A stretch of DNA of 64,000 nt, taken from Qipengyuania soli. Its GTDB lineage: Bacteria > Pseudomonadota > Alphaproteobacteria > Sphingomonadales > Sphingomonadaceae. The position numbers and the translations under genes are program-made. Below are positions 29,309 to 37,661 of the stretch, piece after piece. The DNA lies in contig NZ_CP064654.1 of assembly GCF_015529805.1 (NCBI RefSeq), forward strand, positions 2,356,001 to 2,420,000, written 5' to 3'. The notes below the pieces were generated by a model. The model saw nothing but the letters and a program-made list of their open reading frames with translations, did not search any database and was not told where the DNA came from. Positions within the stretch are counted from its first letter, which is position 1. The number at the start of each line of letters is the position of its first letter.

Positions 29309-29620
29309 CTAGCTGTCGTCTTCCTCGAACTCGACATCATGGCCCTCGCCGTACTTGCCGGCATTGTCGTCCATGTTGGACTCGCCGTCATATGCGCCCA
29401 TGTCGATCCTGCCGGAACTTTCCATGTCGCGCATGTGGTCGATGACGTCCTGGGTTGTATCACCCATCAGGCCGGATTCGTTGGAACTCTTGATGCTTTC
29501 GGTGGGGCTGGACGAGTGATCGCGCTGTGCCTGCTCGGCGACGGTCTGCGCCTGACTGCGCTCGTCGTCTTGCTCGTCATTATGGGTCTCGGGCGGAAGG
29601 TTGTTCGGGGGGGTAGTCAT
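29309..29620 (-). CDS. small acidic hydrophilic protein with hairpin-occluded start
   Basis: This 103-residue protein has no hydrophobic segment and is rich in Asp, Glu, Ser, Gln and Asn (THNDEQDDERSQAQTVAEQAQRDHSS in the first 40 residues, GEGHDVEFEEDDS at the end). It is probably disordered and soluble. I do not recognise a family. The ATG at 29618-29620 sits in the 3' arm of a perfect hairpin whose loop is the ribosome binding site, so translation is likely regulated. It is 49 bases downstream of the hydroxybutyryl-CoA dehydrogenase gene on the same strand. Confidence 0.65.
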   Translation of the reverse strand: MTTPPNNLPPETHNDEQDDERSQAQTVAEQAQRDHSSSPTESIKSSNESGLMGDTTQDVIDHMRDMESSGRIDMGAYDGESNMDDNAGKYGEGHDVEFEEDDS

Positions 29621-29643
29621 CGGGAAATCTCCTTTCCCGATGA
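29617..29643 (-). promoter_or_regulatory. hairpin enclosing ribosome binding site and start codon
   Basis: TCATCGGGAAA (29617-29627) is perfectly complementary to TTTCCCGATGA (29633-29643), with a 5-base loop (29628-29632). In the minus-strand mRNA the loop is GGAGA, the Shine-Dalgarno sequence, and the AUG of the 103-residue protein is in the 3' stem arm. An 11-bp perfect stem over both elements should limit ribosome access until it melts or is bound. No U-tract follows, so it is not an ordinary terminator. Confidence 0.7.
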
Positions 29644-29669
29644 ACGGCCCCGCCCCGATGCGGGTTCCC

Positions 29670-30542
29670 TCAGCGGGTCGGCACTGGCATCTCGCCCGAA
29701 TAGTCGTAGAAACCGCGACCGGTCTTGCGGCCGAGCCAGCCGGCCTCGACGTACTTCACCAGCAGCGGAGCAGGGCGGTACTTGGCATCGCGGGTGGTCT
29801 TGTAGAGCACCATGATGATGTCGAGGCAGGTGTCGAGGCCGACGAAATCGGCCAGCTGCAGCGGCCCCATCGGGTGGTTGAGGCCGAGGCGGCAGCCCGT
29901 GTCGATGTCCTCGATCCCCGCGGTCGACTGACCGAGGACGAAGATTGCCTCGTTGATCATCGGCAGGAGGATGCGGTTGACGACGAAGCCGGGCTCGTCC
30001 TGCGAGAGGACCACTTCCTTGCCGAGCCCTTCGGCGAAGGCGACCGTCCGGTCTGTGGTGTCCTTGGCAGTGGCAAGTCCGGGGATGACCTCGATCAGGC
30101 CCATGACCGGCACCGGATTAAAGAAGTGCAGGCCGATGAACCGCGCCGGATCGGGCGAATAGTTCGCCATGCGGGTGATAGGGATTGAGCTGGTGTTCGA
30201 CGCCATGATCGCGCCTTGCGAAAGGAACTCGCCGGCCTTCTGGAAGATCGCTTTCTTGATCTCTTCCTTCTCGGTCGCCGCCTCGATGATGAGGTCGGCA
30301 TCCTTCATCGGCGTGTAGTCGGCCACCGGCGTAATGCGCTTGAGGATGGCTTCCGCTTCGGCGATTTCCATCTTGCCGCGTCCGACGAGCTTGCCGAGCG
30401 CCTTGTCGATGCCTGCGTGCGCCTTCTGCGCAACTTCGAGGCTGATGTCGGCGAGCATCACGTCCATGCCGTTGGCGGCAACGGTCTGGGCGATGCCCGA
30501 ACCCATCTGTCCCGCGCCGATGATGGCGACCGTCTTGCTCAT
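29670..30542 (-). CDS. 3-hydroxybutyryl-CoA dehydrogenase
   Basis: This 290-residue enzyme oxidises (S)-3-hydroxyacyl-CoA with NAD(P), or runs in reverse to reduce acetoacetyl-CoA. The N-terminal Rossmann fold has [15 protein letters not shown], followed by [22 protein letters not shown]. The catalytic segment is [19 protein letters not shown] with its histidine, and the C-terminal domain has [15 protein letters not shown] and [17 protein letters not shown]. Started at MSKTVAIIG, with AAGGGA upstream. Related acyl-CoA genes in the window are the CoA-transferase (119) and crotonase (46018). Confidence 0.93.
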   Translation of the reverse strand: MSKTVAIIGAGQMGSGIAQTVAANGMDVMLADISLEVAQKAHAGIDKALGKLVGRGKMEIAEAEAILKRITPVADYTPMKDADLIIEAATEKEEIKKAIFQKAGEFLSQGAIMASNTSSIPITRMANYSPDPARFIGLHFFNPVPVMGLIEVIPGLATAKDTTDRTVAFAEGLGKEVVLSQDEPGFVVNRILLPMINEAIFVLGQSTAGIEDIDTGCRLGLNHPMGPLQLADFVGLDTCLDIIMVLYKTTRDAKYRPAPLLVKYVEAGWLGRKTGRGFYDYSGEMPVPTR

Positions 30543-30602
30543 CCAGAAATCCCTTCGCACGTGCAGCAAAGGCGCTGCCCTAGCGAGCGGCGAAGGCGCT
30601 GG

Positions 30603-31172
30603 CTAGCGGTTTGCTCCGGGAATCCACTTTACGTCGTCGGCACCGTCGGCATTGGCAACACGCGCGAGGACGAAGAGGTAGTCCGACAGGCGGTTGATGT
30701 AGGCGAGAGCCTGGGGGTTGGTCGGCACATCGGCAGCCATCGCCGTCATGGCGCGTTCCGCACGACGGGCCGAGGCGCGGGCGACGTGGAGGCGCGCGGC
30801 AGCTTCCGAGCCGCCTGGGAGGACGAAGCTGGTGAGCGGGGCCAGCCTTTCGTTGGCCGCGTCGATCGACCGCTCCAGCCACTCGACCTGCGAGGTCACA
30901 ATCCGGAGCGTCATCTCGGACGGGGCGAAGTCGTCCCCCGGTGTCGCAAGATCGGCGCCGAGGTCGAAAAGGTCGTTCTGGATGCGGTAGAGCGCTTCGG
31001 CGTGGTCGCTGCCCTTCAACGCAACAGCAGCAAGGCCCAATACACTGTTCGCTTCGTCTACCGCGCCGATTGCCTCCATGCGCGATGCGTGTTTCGGGAG
31101 GCGCGATCCGTCGACGAGGCCCGTCGTGCCGTCGTCGCCGGTGCGGGTGTAAATCTTGTTGAGTTTGACCAC
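30603..31172 (-). CDS. PduO-type cob(I)alamin adenosyltransferase
   Basis: This enzyme transfers the adenosyl group of ATP to cobalamin to make coenzyme B12. The 189-residue protein has the PduO-type ATP motif KIYTRTGDDGTTGLVDGSRLPK, the EAIGAVDEANSVLGL helix, and ERSIDAANERLAPLTSFVLPGG with RASARRAERAM and YINRLSDYLFVLAR, all typical of the ATR trimer. It is 13 bases downstream of the HIG1 gene on the same strand. Confidence 0.95.
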   Translation of the reverse strand: MVKLNKIYTRTGDDGTTGLVDGSRLPKHASRMEAIGAVDEANSVLGLAAVALKGSDHAEALYRIQNDLFDLGADLATPGDDFAPSEMTLRIVTSQVEWLERSIDAANERLAPLTSFVLPGGSEAAARLHVARASARRAERAMTAMAADVPTNPQALAYINRLSDYLFVLARVANADGADDVKWIPGANR

Positions 31173-31185
31173 GAGGCGCCGCGCC

Positions 31186-31416
31186 TCAGTTGGCTATGGC
31201 GAGGATGACCGCGACCACGACGATCGCAAGTGCCTGGTACTTGATGCGGTTGAACATCATCCGGTTCTGCAACAGCTGCATCTCGGTGGCGTCCACCTGT
31301 TCCCCGCTTTGGAGGTCGATCTTGGTGCTCTTGAGAAAGGCGACGATGCCGCGAACCAGGCTGACGACCACCAGGATCATCAGCACGACGAGGACGATGA
31401 TGAGGAATGTGTTCAT
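31186..31416 (-). CDS. HIG1-domain twin-transmembrane protein
   Basis: A 76-residue protein with two transmembrane helices (about 3-28 and 58-75) and a short cytosolic segment carrying the HIG1-like pattern (QLLQNRMMFNRIKYQALAI). HIG1 proteins associate with respiratory supercomplexes in mitochondria; the alphaproteobacterial forms are thought to be their bacterial relatives, with no defined role here. Between gluQ and the cobalamin adenosyltransferase gene, probably one transcription unit. Confidence 0.75.
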   Translation of the reverse strand: MNTFLIIVLVVLMILVVVSLVRGIVAFLKSTKIDLQSGEQVDATEMQLLQNRMMFNRIKYQALAIVVVAVILAIAN

Positions 31417-31428
31417 AGTGACCCCGAT

Positions 31429-32271
31429 CTAGGTACTGGCGAGCGTAATTCCAGCCGGAAACCGCCCCTGCCGCATTTCCTCTGCCAGCGCCAGCCCGTC
31501 CTCGCCGGCACGGCGCCGATCGGCGAGCGAAGGCGAGTGACGGCTCTTCGACAGCTTCTTGCCGTCGGCGTCCATCAGCAGGCCATGGTGGTGCCAGCGC
31601 GGCACAGGAAGGCCGAGCAGTGCCTGGAGCAGGCGGTGGACATTGGTGGCGTAGAACAAGTCCTGTCCCCGCGTCACCAGCGTTACCCCGTCGGCCGCAT
31701 CGTCCAGCGTCGCGGCGAGGTGGTAGCTGGCCGGCGAATCCTTGCGCACGATGACGACATCGCCCGCCTCGCGCGGATCGGCGCGCATCCTGCCAGCCAG
31801 CTCATCCTCCCACCAGATATCGCCAACTTCCGCCATGGCCTTGCCGACGTCGAAGCGCAGCGCGAGTGGCTTGCCGATATCGAGTTCGCGGCCCTTGCAG
31901 GTGCCGGGATAGACCAGCCCGTCGGGCCCGAGATGCGGTTCGAGCGCCTCGATCTCGGCGCGGGTGCAGGTGCATGGATAGAGCAGGCCGCGTTCGAGTA
32001 GGTTGCGCGCTGCAGCATCATAGCTCGCCAGGCGGGTCGATTGCGCCGGGACTTCCTCCCATTCGAGGCCCAGCCATTCGAGGTCGGCTCGAAACTCGTC
32101 GGCCAGCTCGGCGCGCGAGCGGGTGCCGTCGATATCCTCGATCCTCAGCTGGAAGCGGCCCTGCCCTTCACGCGCCCGGTCATGTGCGACGATGGCCGCA
32201 TAGGCATGGCCGAGGTGGAGCGAGCCGTTCGGGCTCGGGGCAAACCGTGTGACTGTCATCGGTGCGGACAC
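31429..32271 (-). CDS. gluQ: glutamyl-queuosine tRNA(Asp) synthetase
   Basis: GluQRS attaches glutamate to the queuosine base at position 34 of tRNA-Asp. The 280-residue protein is a truncated GltX-like enzyme: HIGH-type motif FAPSPNGSLHLGHAYAA, zinc-binding YPCTCTRAEIEAL and a YPGTCKGRE partner, and KLSKSRHSPSL at the KMSKS position. It lacks the tRNA anticodon-binding domain, which separates it from real GltX. A start at the second methionine (32259) is equally possible. A queuosine-precursor gene, queC, is at 57737. Confidence 0.93.
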   Translation of the reverse strand: MSAPMTVTRFAPSPNGSLHLGHAYAAIVAHDRAREGQGRFQLRIEDIDGTRSRAELADEFRADLEWLGLEWEEVPAQSTRLASYDAAARNLLERGLLYPCTCTRAEIEALEPHLGPDGLVYPGTCKGRELDIGKPLALRFDVGKAMAEVGDIWWEDELAGRMRADPREAGDVVIVRKDSPASYHLAATLDDAADGVTLVTRGQDLFYATNVHRLLQALLGLPVPRWHHHGLLMDADGKKLSKSRHSPSLADRRRAGEDGLALAEEMRQGRFPAGITLAST

Positions 32272-32403
32272 GGTTGCTTTGAGAGTGAGTCAATAATGTC
32301 GCGATTCCCGGGATAAGCCTGTGGAAAGCCTGTCTGTAACAGTCTTGACCCTTTTCCTTGCAAGTGCATTTTTCGAACCAAGAGATCGGGGAGGAACGCC
32401 AAC

Positions 32404-33012
32404 GTGTTCAGGGCCGAACTGCTGGAACGGGCCGCGAGGTTCCGAAGTACGCTCGAGGATCCGACGCGCAATCTGCAGTCGTGTCCGTCCCTCGTCCTGA
32501 ATGCCGATTACACACCGCTATCCTATTATCCCCTGAGCCTGTGGCCGTGGCAGACCGCGATCAAGGCCATCTTCCTCGACCGGGTCGATGTCATCGCGAC
32601 CTACGACCGGGAAGTCCACTCCCCCTCGCTCGACATGAAGATCCCCAGCGTGATAGCGCTGAAGCAATATGTGAAGCCGAGCGAATTTCCCGCCTTCACC
32701 CGCTTCAACGTCTTCCTGCGCGACCGCTTCAGCTGCCAGTTCTGCGGCGACATGCACAACCTCACCTTCGACCACGTGACCCCGCGCCGGCTGGGCGGCA
32801 AGACTACTTGGGAAAACATCGCCACCGCCTGCGCACCCTGCAACATGAAGAAGGGCGGGCGGACACCGAAACAGGCGGGGATGCACCTCTACGCAGAGCC
32901 GATCCGCCCAACGCACTGGCAGTTGCAGCAGCACGGCAAGATGTTCCCGCCGAACTACCTCCACGAAACCTGGCGCGACTGGCTTTACTGGGACATCGAG
33001 CTGGAGGAATAG
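32404..33012 (+). CDS. HNH endonuclease-family protein
   Basis: The 202-residue protein starts at GTG with GGGGAGGA nine bases upstream. The C-terminal half holds the HNH motif with a zinc ribbon: FSCQFCG, then LTFDHVTPRRLGGKTTWENIATACAPCNMKKGGRTP, with the two CxxC pairs flanking the HNH. Related bacterial proteins are annotated as general HNH nucleases of uncertain role (repair or defence). It converges with the amidohydrolase gene; the gap holds a CGGGTG/CACCCG hairpin (33021-33041) without a U-tract. Confidence 0.9.
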   Translation: MFRAELLERAARFRSTLEDPTRNLQSCPSLVLNADYTPLSYYPLSLWPWQTAIKAIFLDRVDVIATYDREVHSPSLDMKIPSVIALKQYVKPSEFPAFTRFNVFLRDRFSCQFCGDMHNLTFDHVTPRRLGGKTTWENIATACAPCNMKKGGRTPKQAGMHLYAEPIRPTHWQLQQHGKMFPPNYLHETWRDWLYWDIELEE

Positions 33013-33049
33013 GAGATTGTCGGGTGGTCACGGGTCACCCGCGCACCGG

Positions 33050-34489
33050 CTACAATCCGAGGCCGGCAATATCGACGCCCTGCGCCTCGAGAGCTTCCGC
33101 CAGATTTCGCTGCGTTCTTGCGACATCATGCACTGCCGCGCTCTTGCTTAGATCGTCGAGCTTCTCGCGATCGAGGTATCGCCCTTTGGCAATGACGGCG
33201 GACAGCCGCCTCAACGCCGAAAGATCCATGCTGGGGTCTGCATCCAAAAGCAGGAGGTCCGCCCTCTGCCCTTCTGCGACACGTCCGAAGCGGTCCGTCT
33301 CTCCCAGTACCTTGGCTGGATTGAGCGTAGCCGCTCGCAGCGCATCTTGAGGTTGAAGGCCAGCTTCGACAAGCAAGTCGAGTTCCTCGACCAACGAGAC
33401 GCCGGGAATATTCGTAAAAATGCCGGCATCGCTGCCCGCCACCATCAGCGCACCTTCTTCATGAAGGTACTGCGTCATGGTCTTGAAGAACTCGAAAGCT
33501 GCGCGGTTCTGCGGAATATCTTCGTGGGACCAGCGATCGTACTCAGCTTGTGATTGAGCGACGAGCAGGGGATTGAGCATCTCGGTCCCGGGTCGCTGGA
33601 GGTACTTACCCCGAGTCTCTGCGACCCTAAGTAGGTTGGAAAAGGCAAGAAGCGTCGGATCGACCGGAACATTCGCATCTGCGATTTTCGCAGCGAGCGT
33701 CTTGGCAACCGACTCATCGTAGCGGTTGCGGAGACCGTGCCAGACAATCGATTCCACGTGTTCGATCGTGACGAAACCATCGTCGAGGATTTCGTCGAAA
33801 CCGATCGTGAATGGGCGTGCAGCTGGAGTTCCTGCCATCCGAACCCCCTCAGGCGTATGACCCATGACGGTCATTCCCAATTTGCCGGCCTCGTCCCGGA
33901 TTGCGTCGTATGCTTCGCGGGTGAGGTTCGAATAGACCTTCAGTCGCCTGAAACCGGCATCGTACTGCCGCCGCACTGCGCCGCGTGCTTCCTCGGCAGT
34001 GGCTACGATCTCATGATTTATCTGCTCATTCGCACCATGACTGTTGAGGATCGGGCCCGTGGTGATCAGCCGGGGGCCAAGAACCTCACCATTTTCGATC
34101 CGATCTGCCAGCGGGAGGTGGAACGGCATTCCCGATGCGTTTCGGACTGTCGTCACGCCATTGGCAAGATAGGCACCGAGCGACGCTTCATCCCAGATGT
34201 GGACGTGCATGTCGACGAGCCCTGGCATCGCGATGCGCCCCTGGCCATCGATGACCATGAGCCCCTCGTCCGCAATTTCTCGGCTCGCAGGGGCTATGCG
34301 GGAAACCACGCCATCTTCGATGAGGATCGCCATGTCCCTTTCGATCCGCGGACTATCCACATCGAGATGAAGGATATCGACATCGCGAAGTAAGTATCGA
34401 TCAACCGGCCTAGCGGAAGCTTGAGCCGCAAAGGCCATCGCAACCGCAAAGACGAACACTCGAAGTCTACATGCCTTCGCTATCAACAT
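33050..34489 (-). CDS. secreted amidohydrolase-family protein
   Basis: This 479-residue metal-dependent hydrolase has a signal peptide (VFVFAVAMAFAAQASA) and the amidohydrolase fold: the MPGLVDMHVHIWDE metal-binding HxH, MGHTPEGV, TIEHVESI and the VAGSDAGIF aspartate near the C-terminus. Members with this layout cleave peptides or amides (prolidase/imidazolonepropionase-like), but the substrate is unknown. By eye its composition is less GC-rich than its neighbours, so horizontal acquisition is possible. It is isolated between an HNH gene and the kynurenine operon. Confidence 0.88.
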   Translation of the reverse strand: MLIAKACRLRVFVFAVAMAFAAQASARPVDRYLLRDVDILHLDVDSPRIERDMAILIEDGVVSRIAPASREIADEGLMVIDGQGRIAMPGLVDMHVHIWDEASLGAYLANGVTTVRNASGMPFHLPLADRIENGEVLGPRLITTGPILNSHGANEQINHEIVATAEEARGAVRRQYDAGFRRLKVYSNLTREAYDAIRDEAGKLGMTVMGHTPEGVRMAGTPAARPFTIGFDEILDDGFVTIEHVESIVWHGLRNRYDESVAKTLAAKIADANVPVDPTLLAFSNLLRVAETRGKYLQRPGTEMLNPLLVAQSQAEYDRWSHEDIPQNRAAFEFFKTMTQYLHEEGALMVAGSDAGIFTNIPGVSLVEELDLLVEAGLQPQDALRAATLNPAKVLGETDRFGRVAEGQRADLLLLDADPSMDLSALRRLSAVIAKGRYLDREKLDDLSKSAAVHDVARTQRNLAEALEAQGVDIAGLGL

Positions 34490-34572
34490 TCTTCCCCCCG
34501 CGAGATCATCACGGGTTTGACCGTACGCATCGAGGCGACGAATTCAACTTTGGGCCCGGATTGGGCGCTTGC

Positions 34573-35790
34573 TTACGTCACTGCCGCCCGCTCGCGGAAC
34601 TCGTCGCGCTGCCACTCTCCCGTTTCCAAGACCTCGGTGAGATGCCGTGCCGCCTCGGCTATGTCCTCGAAGCGCAGGTAGGCGGGCGCGAAACCGAGGC
34701 GCAGGATGTCGGGATCGCGGAAATCGCCGATGACACCGCGGGCGATGAGGGCCTGGCAGATGGCGTAGGCCTCGGGATGACGGAAGGAGAGCTGGCTGCC
34801 GCGCCGGGCCGGATCGGTCGGGCTGACGATCTCGAGTTCGATACCGTGTTCCGACACGCACTGGCGGAAGAATTCGGACAGCTGCTGCGACTTGGCATAG
34901 AGCCGCTCGACGCCGATTTCGGCGATCAGGTCGACTCCCACCTCCAGCGCGGCGAGACCGAGGATGGGCGGTGTGCCGCAGAGCATCCGGTCGACGCCGA
35001 GCGCGGGCGCATAATCGTCGCTGAAGGCGAAAGGCGCGGCGTGGCCCATCCAGCCGGTGAGCGGTTGTTGCACCTCGATCTGGTGACGCTCGGCAACGAA
35101 AAGATAGCCGGGCGCACCGGGTCCGCCATTGAAATACTTGTAACCGCAGCCGACCGCGAAATCAGCGTTGCAGGCGTTCAGATCGACCGGCAGCGCCCCG
35201 CCCGAATGCGACAGGTCCCACAGTACCAGCGCGCCCCTGGCATGGGCCGCCTCGGTGAGCGCGGCCATGTCGAAGATCGCGCCGGTCTTGTAGTGGACAT
35301 GGGTCAGCATCAGCAGCGCGACGTTCTCGTCGATCGCGTCGGCCATCGCTTCGCGCGGTGCCAGACGGCGCTCGGCAAGCCCCTGCTGTTCAAGCCCCGC
35401 GATCATGTAAAGGTCGGTGGGGAAGTTGCCCGGTTCACTCAGCACAACCTTGCGCCCGGGTCGCATGGCGAGGGCAGCGGAGATCAGCTTGAACAGGTTC
35501 ACGCTGGTGGAGTCGCAGGCGATGACCTCGTGCGGCTGCGCTCCGACCAACGGCGCGATCTTGGCCCCGACGCGTTGGGGCAGTGTGATCCAATCAGCGG
35601 AATTCCAGCTGCGGATCAAGCCTTGGCCCCACTCGCCCAGGACGACCTCTTCAAGTCGGTCGGGCGTCGCCTTTGGCAATGCACCGAGCGAATTGCCGTC
35701 GAGATAGATGACGCCTTCGGCCACGTCGAAACGGTCGCGGAACTCGCGCAGCGGATCGCCCGCGTCGAGGGTGCGCGCACGCTCAAGCAT
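34573..35790 (-). CDS. kynU: kynureninase
   Basis: Kynureninase cleaves kynurenine to anthranilate and alanine using PLP. Started at MLERARTLDAGDP, the protein is 405 residues. Family marks are IYLDGNSLGALP, the CDSTSVNLFKLI phosphate-binding helix, WDLSHSGGALPVDL (aspartate to the PLP ring) and the Schiff-base lysine K218 in GCGYKYFNGGPGAPGYLF. The start overlaps the end of kynB by eight bases. It is last of the kynA-kynB-kynU operon. Anthranilate can be degraded or reused for tryptophan; no anthranilate dioxygenase is nearby. Confidence 0.96.
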   Translation of the reverse strand: MLERARTLDAGDPLREFRDRFDVAEGVIYLDGNSLGALPKATPDRLEEVVLGEWGQGLIRSWNSADWITLPQRVGAKIAPLVGAQPHEVIACDSTSVNLFKLISAALAMRPGRKVVLSEPGNFPTDLYMIAGLEQQGLAERRLAPREAMADAIDENVALLMLTHVHYKTGAIFDMAALTEAAHARGALVLWDLSHSGGALPVDLNACNADFAVGCGYKYFNGGPGAPGYLFVAERHQIEVQQPLTGWMGHAAPFAFSDDYAPALGVDRMLCGTPPILGLAALEVGVDLIAEIGVERLYAKSQQLSEFFRQCVSEHGIELEIVSPTDPARRGSQLSFRHPEAYAICQALIARGVIGDFRDPDILRLGFAPAYLRFEDIAEAARHLTEVLETGEWQRDEFRERAAVT

Positions 35791-36412
35791 CCGGGAGCTC
35801 CCGCAGCACCGCACGACACAGGCCCGCATCCCCGCCCGTGATCTTCAGCGGCAGGGCAATGAGCTCGTAGCGCCCCGGCGGCACGTCATCGAGCACCAGC
35901 CCTTCAAGGATGCGCATGTCGTTGGCGAGCACCGCCTTGTGGGCGTCCATCGTCTTCGATTCCTGCGGGTCGACCGAGGGCGCATCGGTACCGATCAGGA
36001 CAACGCCCTGCCCGGCCAGCCAGTCGATCATCTCGGCAGCGATGGCAGTGAAATCGCTGTCCCATTGATCATGCGGGAAGCGCTCGTAGGTCCGCAACAG
36101 CACCCGCGTCGCACCGCCGAGGTCGGGCAAGTCGGCGATCTGCACCCACCCCCGCGCCGCACGCGCATCGACCACCAGGCATTCGCCAAGGTAGGGGTCG
36201 AGCGAGACGCTGGCGATATCCTCGGCCGTTGCCGAATAGTGCAACGGCGCGTCGCCGTGCGTGCCCGAATGCGTGCTCATGGTCATGCGCCCGACATTGA
36301 CCGGCGAGCCGTCCTCCATCTTCCACGTGCGGTCGAATGCGAATTCGGTGTCGCCCGGCCAGACCGGCAGGCTGGGGCGCAAGGTCTGGGAAATATCCCG
36401 GATGCGGCTCAC
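35783..36412 (-). CDS. kynB: kynurenine formamidase (arylformamidase)
   Basis: KynB hydrolyses N-formylkynurenine to kynurenine. The 209-residue protein starts at GTG, overlapping the kynA stop by four bases (GTGA). Cyclase-family marks are MSTHSGTHGDAPLHYS (the HxGTHxD metal site), the LVVDARAARG strand and LIGTDAPSVDPQESKTMDAHKAVL. The order kynA-kynB-kynU is a standard bacterial layout. A longer ATG frame runs antisense to kynA in part and is not real. Confidence 0.95.
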   Translation of the reverse strand: MSRIRDISQTLRPSLPVWPGDTEFAFDRTWKMEDGSPVNVGRMTMSTHSGTHGDAPLHYSATAEDIASVSLDPYLGECLVVDARAARGWVQIADLPDLGGATRVLLRTYERFPHDQWDSDFTAIAAEMIDWLAGQGVVLIGTDAPSVDPQESKTMDAHKAVLANDMRILEGLVLDDVPPGRYELIALPLKITGGDAGLCRAVLRELPDA

Positions 36413-37200
36413 AGTGCGGTCCTGACGCTGAGCAGTTCGGGGAAGAACGCCGCCTTCAGCACGCCTTCGAGGTACGGAACGCCAGGCGTCCCGCCAGTGC
36501 CGGTCTTGAAGCCGATGATGCGCTCGACGGTCTTCAGGTGTCCGAAACGCCAGCGCTGGAAGTGGTATTCGAGGTCGACGAGCTTCTCGGCCAGTTCGTA
36601 GAGGTCCCAGTGTTTCTGCGGGTCTCGGTAAATCTCTGCCCATGCGGCTTCGACTGCAGGCGAATGCTCCCACGCCGCGCCAACTGGTCGGTCGAGGACC
36701 TCCGCGGGGATCGTGAACCCGCGCCGTGCCAGCAGCGCGACCGCTTCGGCATAGATGCTCTTGCGGTCGAGTTCGGCCCGCAGCTCGCGCGCGACCTCGG
36801 GGGTCGCCTCGTGCATCTCCACCATCTTGGGTTTCCTGCCGCCGAGGAGGAACTCCATCATCCGGTATTGTGCGCTCTGGAAGCCGCTGGAGCCGCCGAG
36901 ATGCGGGCGGATGGTCGAATAGTCGTGCGGGGTCATGGTGCTGAGCACGTCCCAGCTCTGGATCAGCTGCCCTTGAGCCCGGGCGACGCGGGCGAGCATC
37001 TTGAACGCGGGACGCAAATTGTCGGCCACGATGCACTCGCGCGCAGCGAGCAGTTCGTGGATGCACAGCTTGAGCCACAGCTCGGAAGCCTGGTGGACGA
37101 TGATGAACAGCATCTCGTCATGCGCGTCCGATGCCGGATGCTGCGCTGCGAGGATGCGGTCGAGGTCGAGATAGGACCCGTAGGTAACGTCTTGCGCCAT
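36409..37200 (-). CDS. kynA: tryptophan 2,3-dioxygenase
   Basis: KynA is the heme enzyme that opens the indole ring of tryptophan to N-formylkynurenine. Started at MAQDVTYGSYLDLDRIL, it has 263 residues, normal for the bacterial form. Visible segments are DEMLFIIVHQASELWLKL (with the substrate-binding histidine), YSTIRPHLGGSSGFQSAQYRMMEF, and the heme-ligand histidine in FGHLKTVERIIGFKTGTGGTPGVPYL. It is the first gene of the operon, with 36 bases between its start and the DUF4112 gene upstream. Confidence 0.97.
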   Translation of the reverse strand: MAQDVTYGSYLDLDRILAAQHPASDAHDEMLFIIVHQASELWLKLCIHELLAARECIVADNLRPAFKMLARVARAQGQLIQSWDVLSTMTPHDYSTIRPHLGGSSGFQSAQYRMMEFLLGGRKPKMVEMHEATPEVARELRAELDRKSIYAEAVALLARRGFTIPAEVLDRPVGAAWEHSPAVEAAWAEIYRDPQKHWDLYELAEKLVDLEYHFQRWRFGHLKTVERIIGFKTGTGGTPGVPYLEGVLKAAFFPELLSVRTAL

Positions 37201-37236
37201 GCGCGCACCCCTAGCGCGCAATCGTCTCGCTTGAAA

Positions 37237-37656
37237 CTACCCCTCGATAACGCGGGTCGCGGGATGATGCTTGTCGAGGTGGTTTTTGACGATCTTGAGA
37301 TTGCGGCTGTTCGAGCGGAAGGCGAGGTCGAAGGCATCGCCCAGCACGGGCACGGCGCCGACCGCGCTGTCGAAGACGATATTGCCCGCCATGCGCCACA
37401 GCTTCCATTTGGGAATGCCGAGGTTGCGCGCTTCCCAGACGATGTAGGCGCCCATCGCAGCCGTAACGAAATCGCCGATCACCGGGACCAGGCCGACGAT
37501 GGAGTCGAGGCCAATGGGATAGCTGGTGCCGGGAATGACGAGACTGCGTTCGAGCAATAGCTCCATCGCCTCAATGCGTTTGCGCACGGACAGAGGGTCG
37601 GTGCCGGTCGGCATTTCGAAGCCCAGCGGTCGGGCGCGGGGGAAGCGTTCGTCCAT
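37237..37656 (-). CDS. DUF4112 membrane protein
   Basis: The 139-residue protein matches the DUF4112 pattern: an N-terminal helix, then LDSIVGLVPVIGDFVTAAMGAYIVWEARNLGIPKWKLWRMAGNIVFDSAVGAVPVLGDAFDLAF, with the two repeated GxVPVxGD segments each preceding a hydrophobic stretch. The family is unassigned. It lies five bases from the stop of the solute-binding lipoprotein gene, which is upstream on the same strand, so they may be one unit. Confidence 0.85.
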   Translation of the reverse strand: MDERFPRARPLGFEMPTGTDPLSVRKRIEAMELLLERSLVIPGTSYPIGLDSIVGLVPVIGDFVTAAMGAYIVWEARNLGIPKWKLWRMAGNIVFDSAVGAVPVLGDAFDLAFRSNSRNLKIVKNHLDKHHPATRVIEG

Positions 37657-37661
37657 CTTCC

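Noticed and set aside
30216-31208. 330-codon plus-strand ORF opposite hydroxybutyryl-CoA dehydrogenase and cobalamin adenosyltransferase
   Set aside because: Antisense to two well-supported genes; no motifs.
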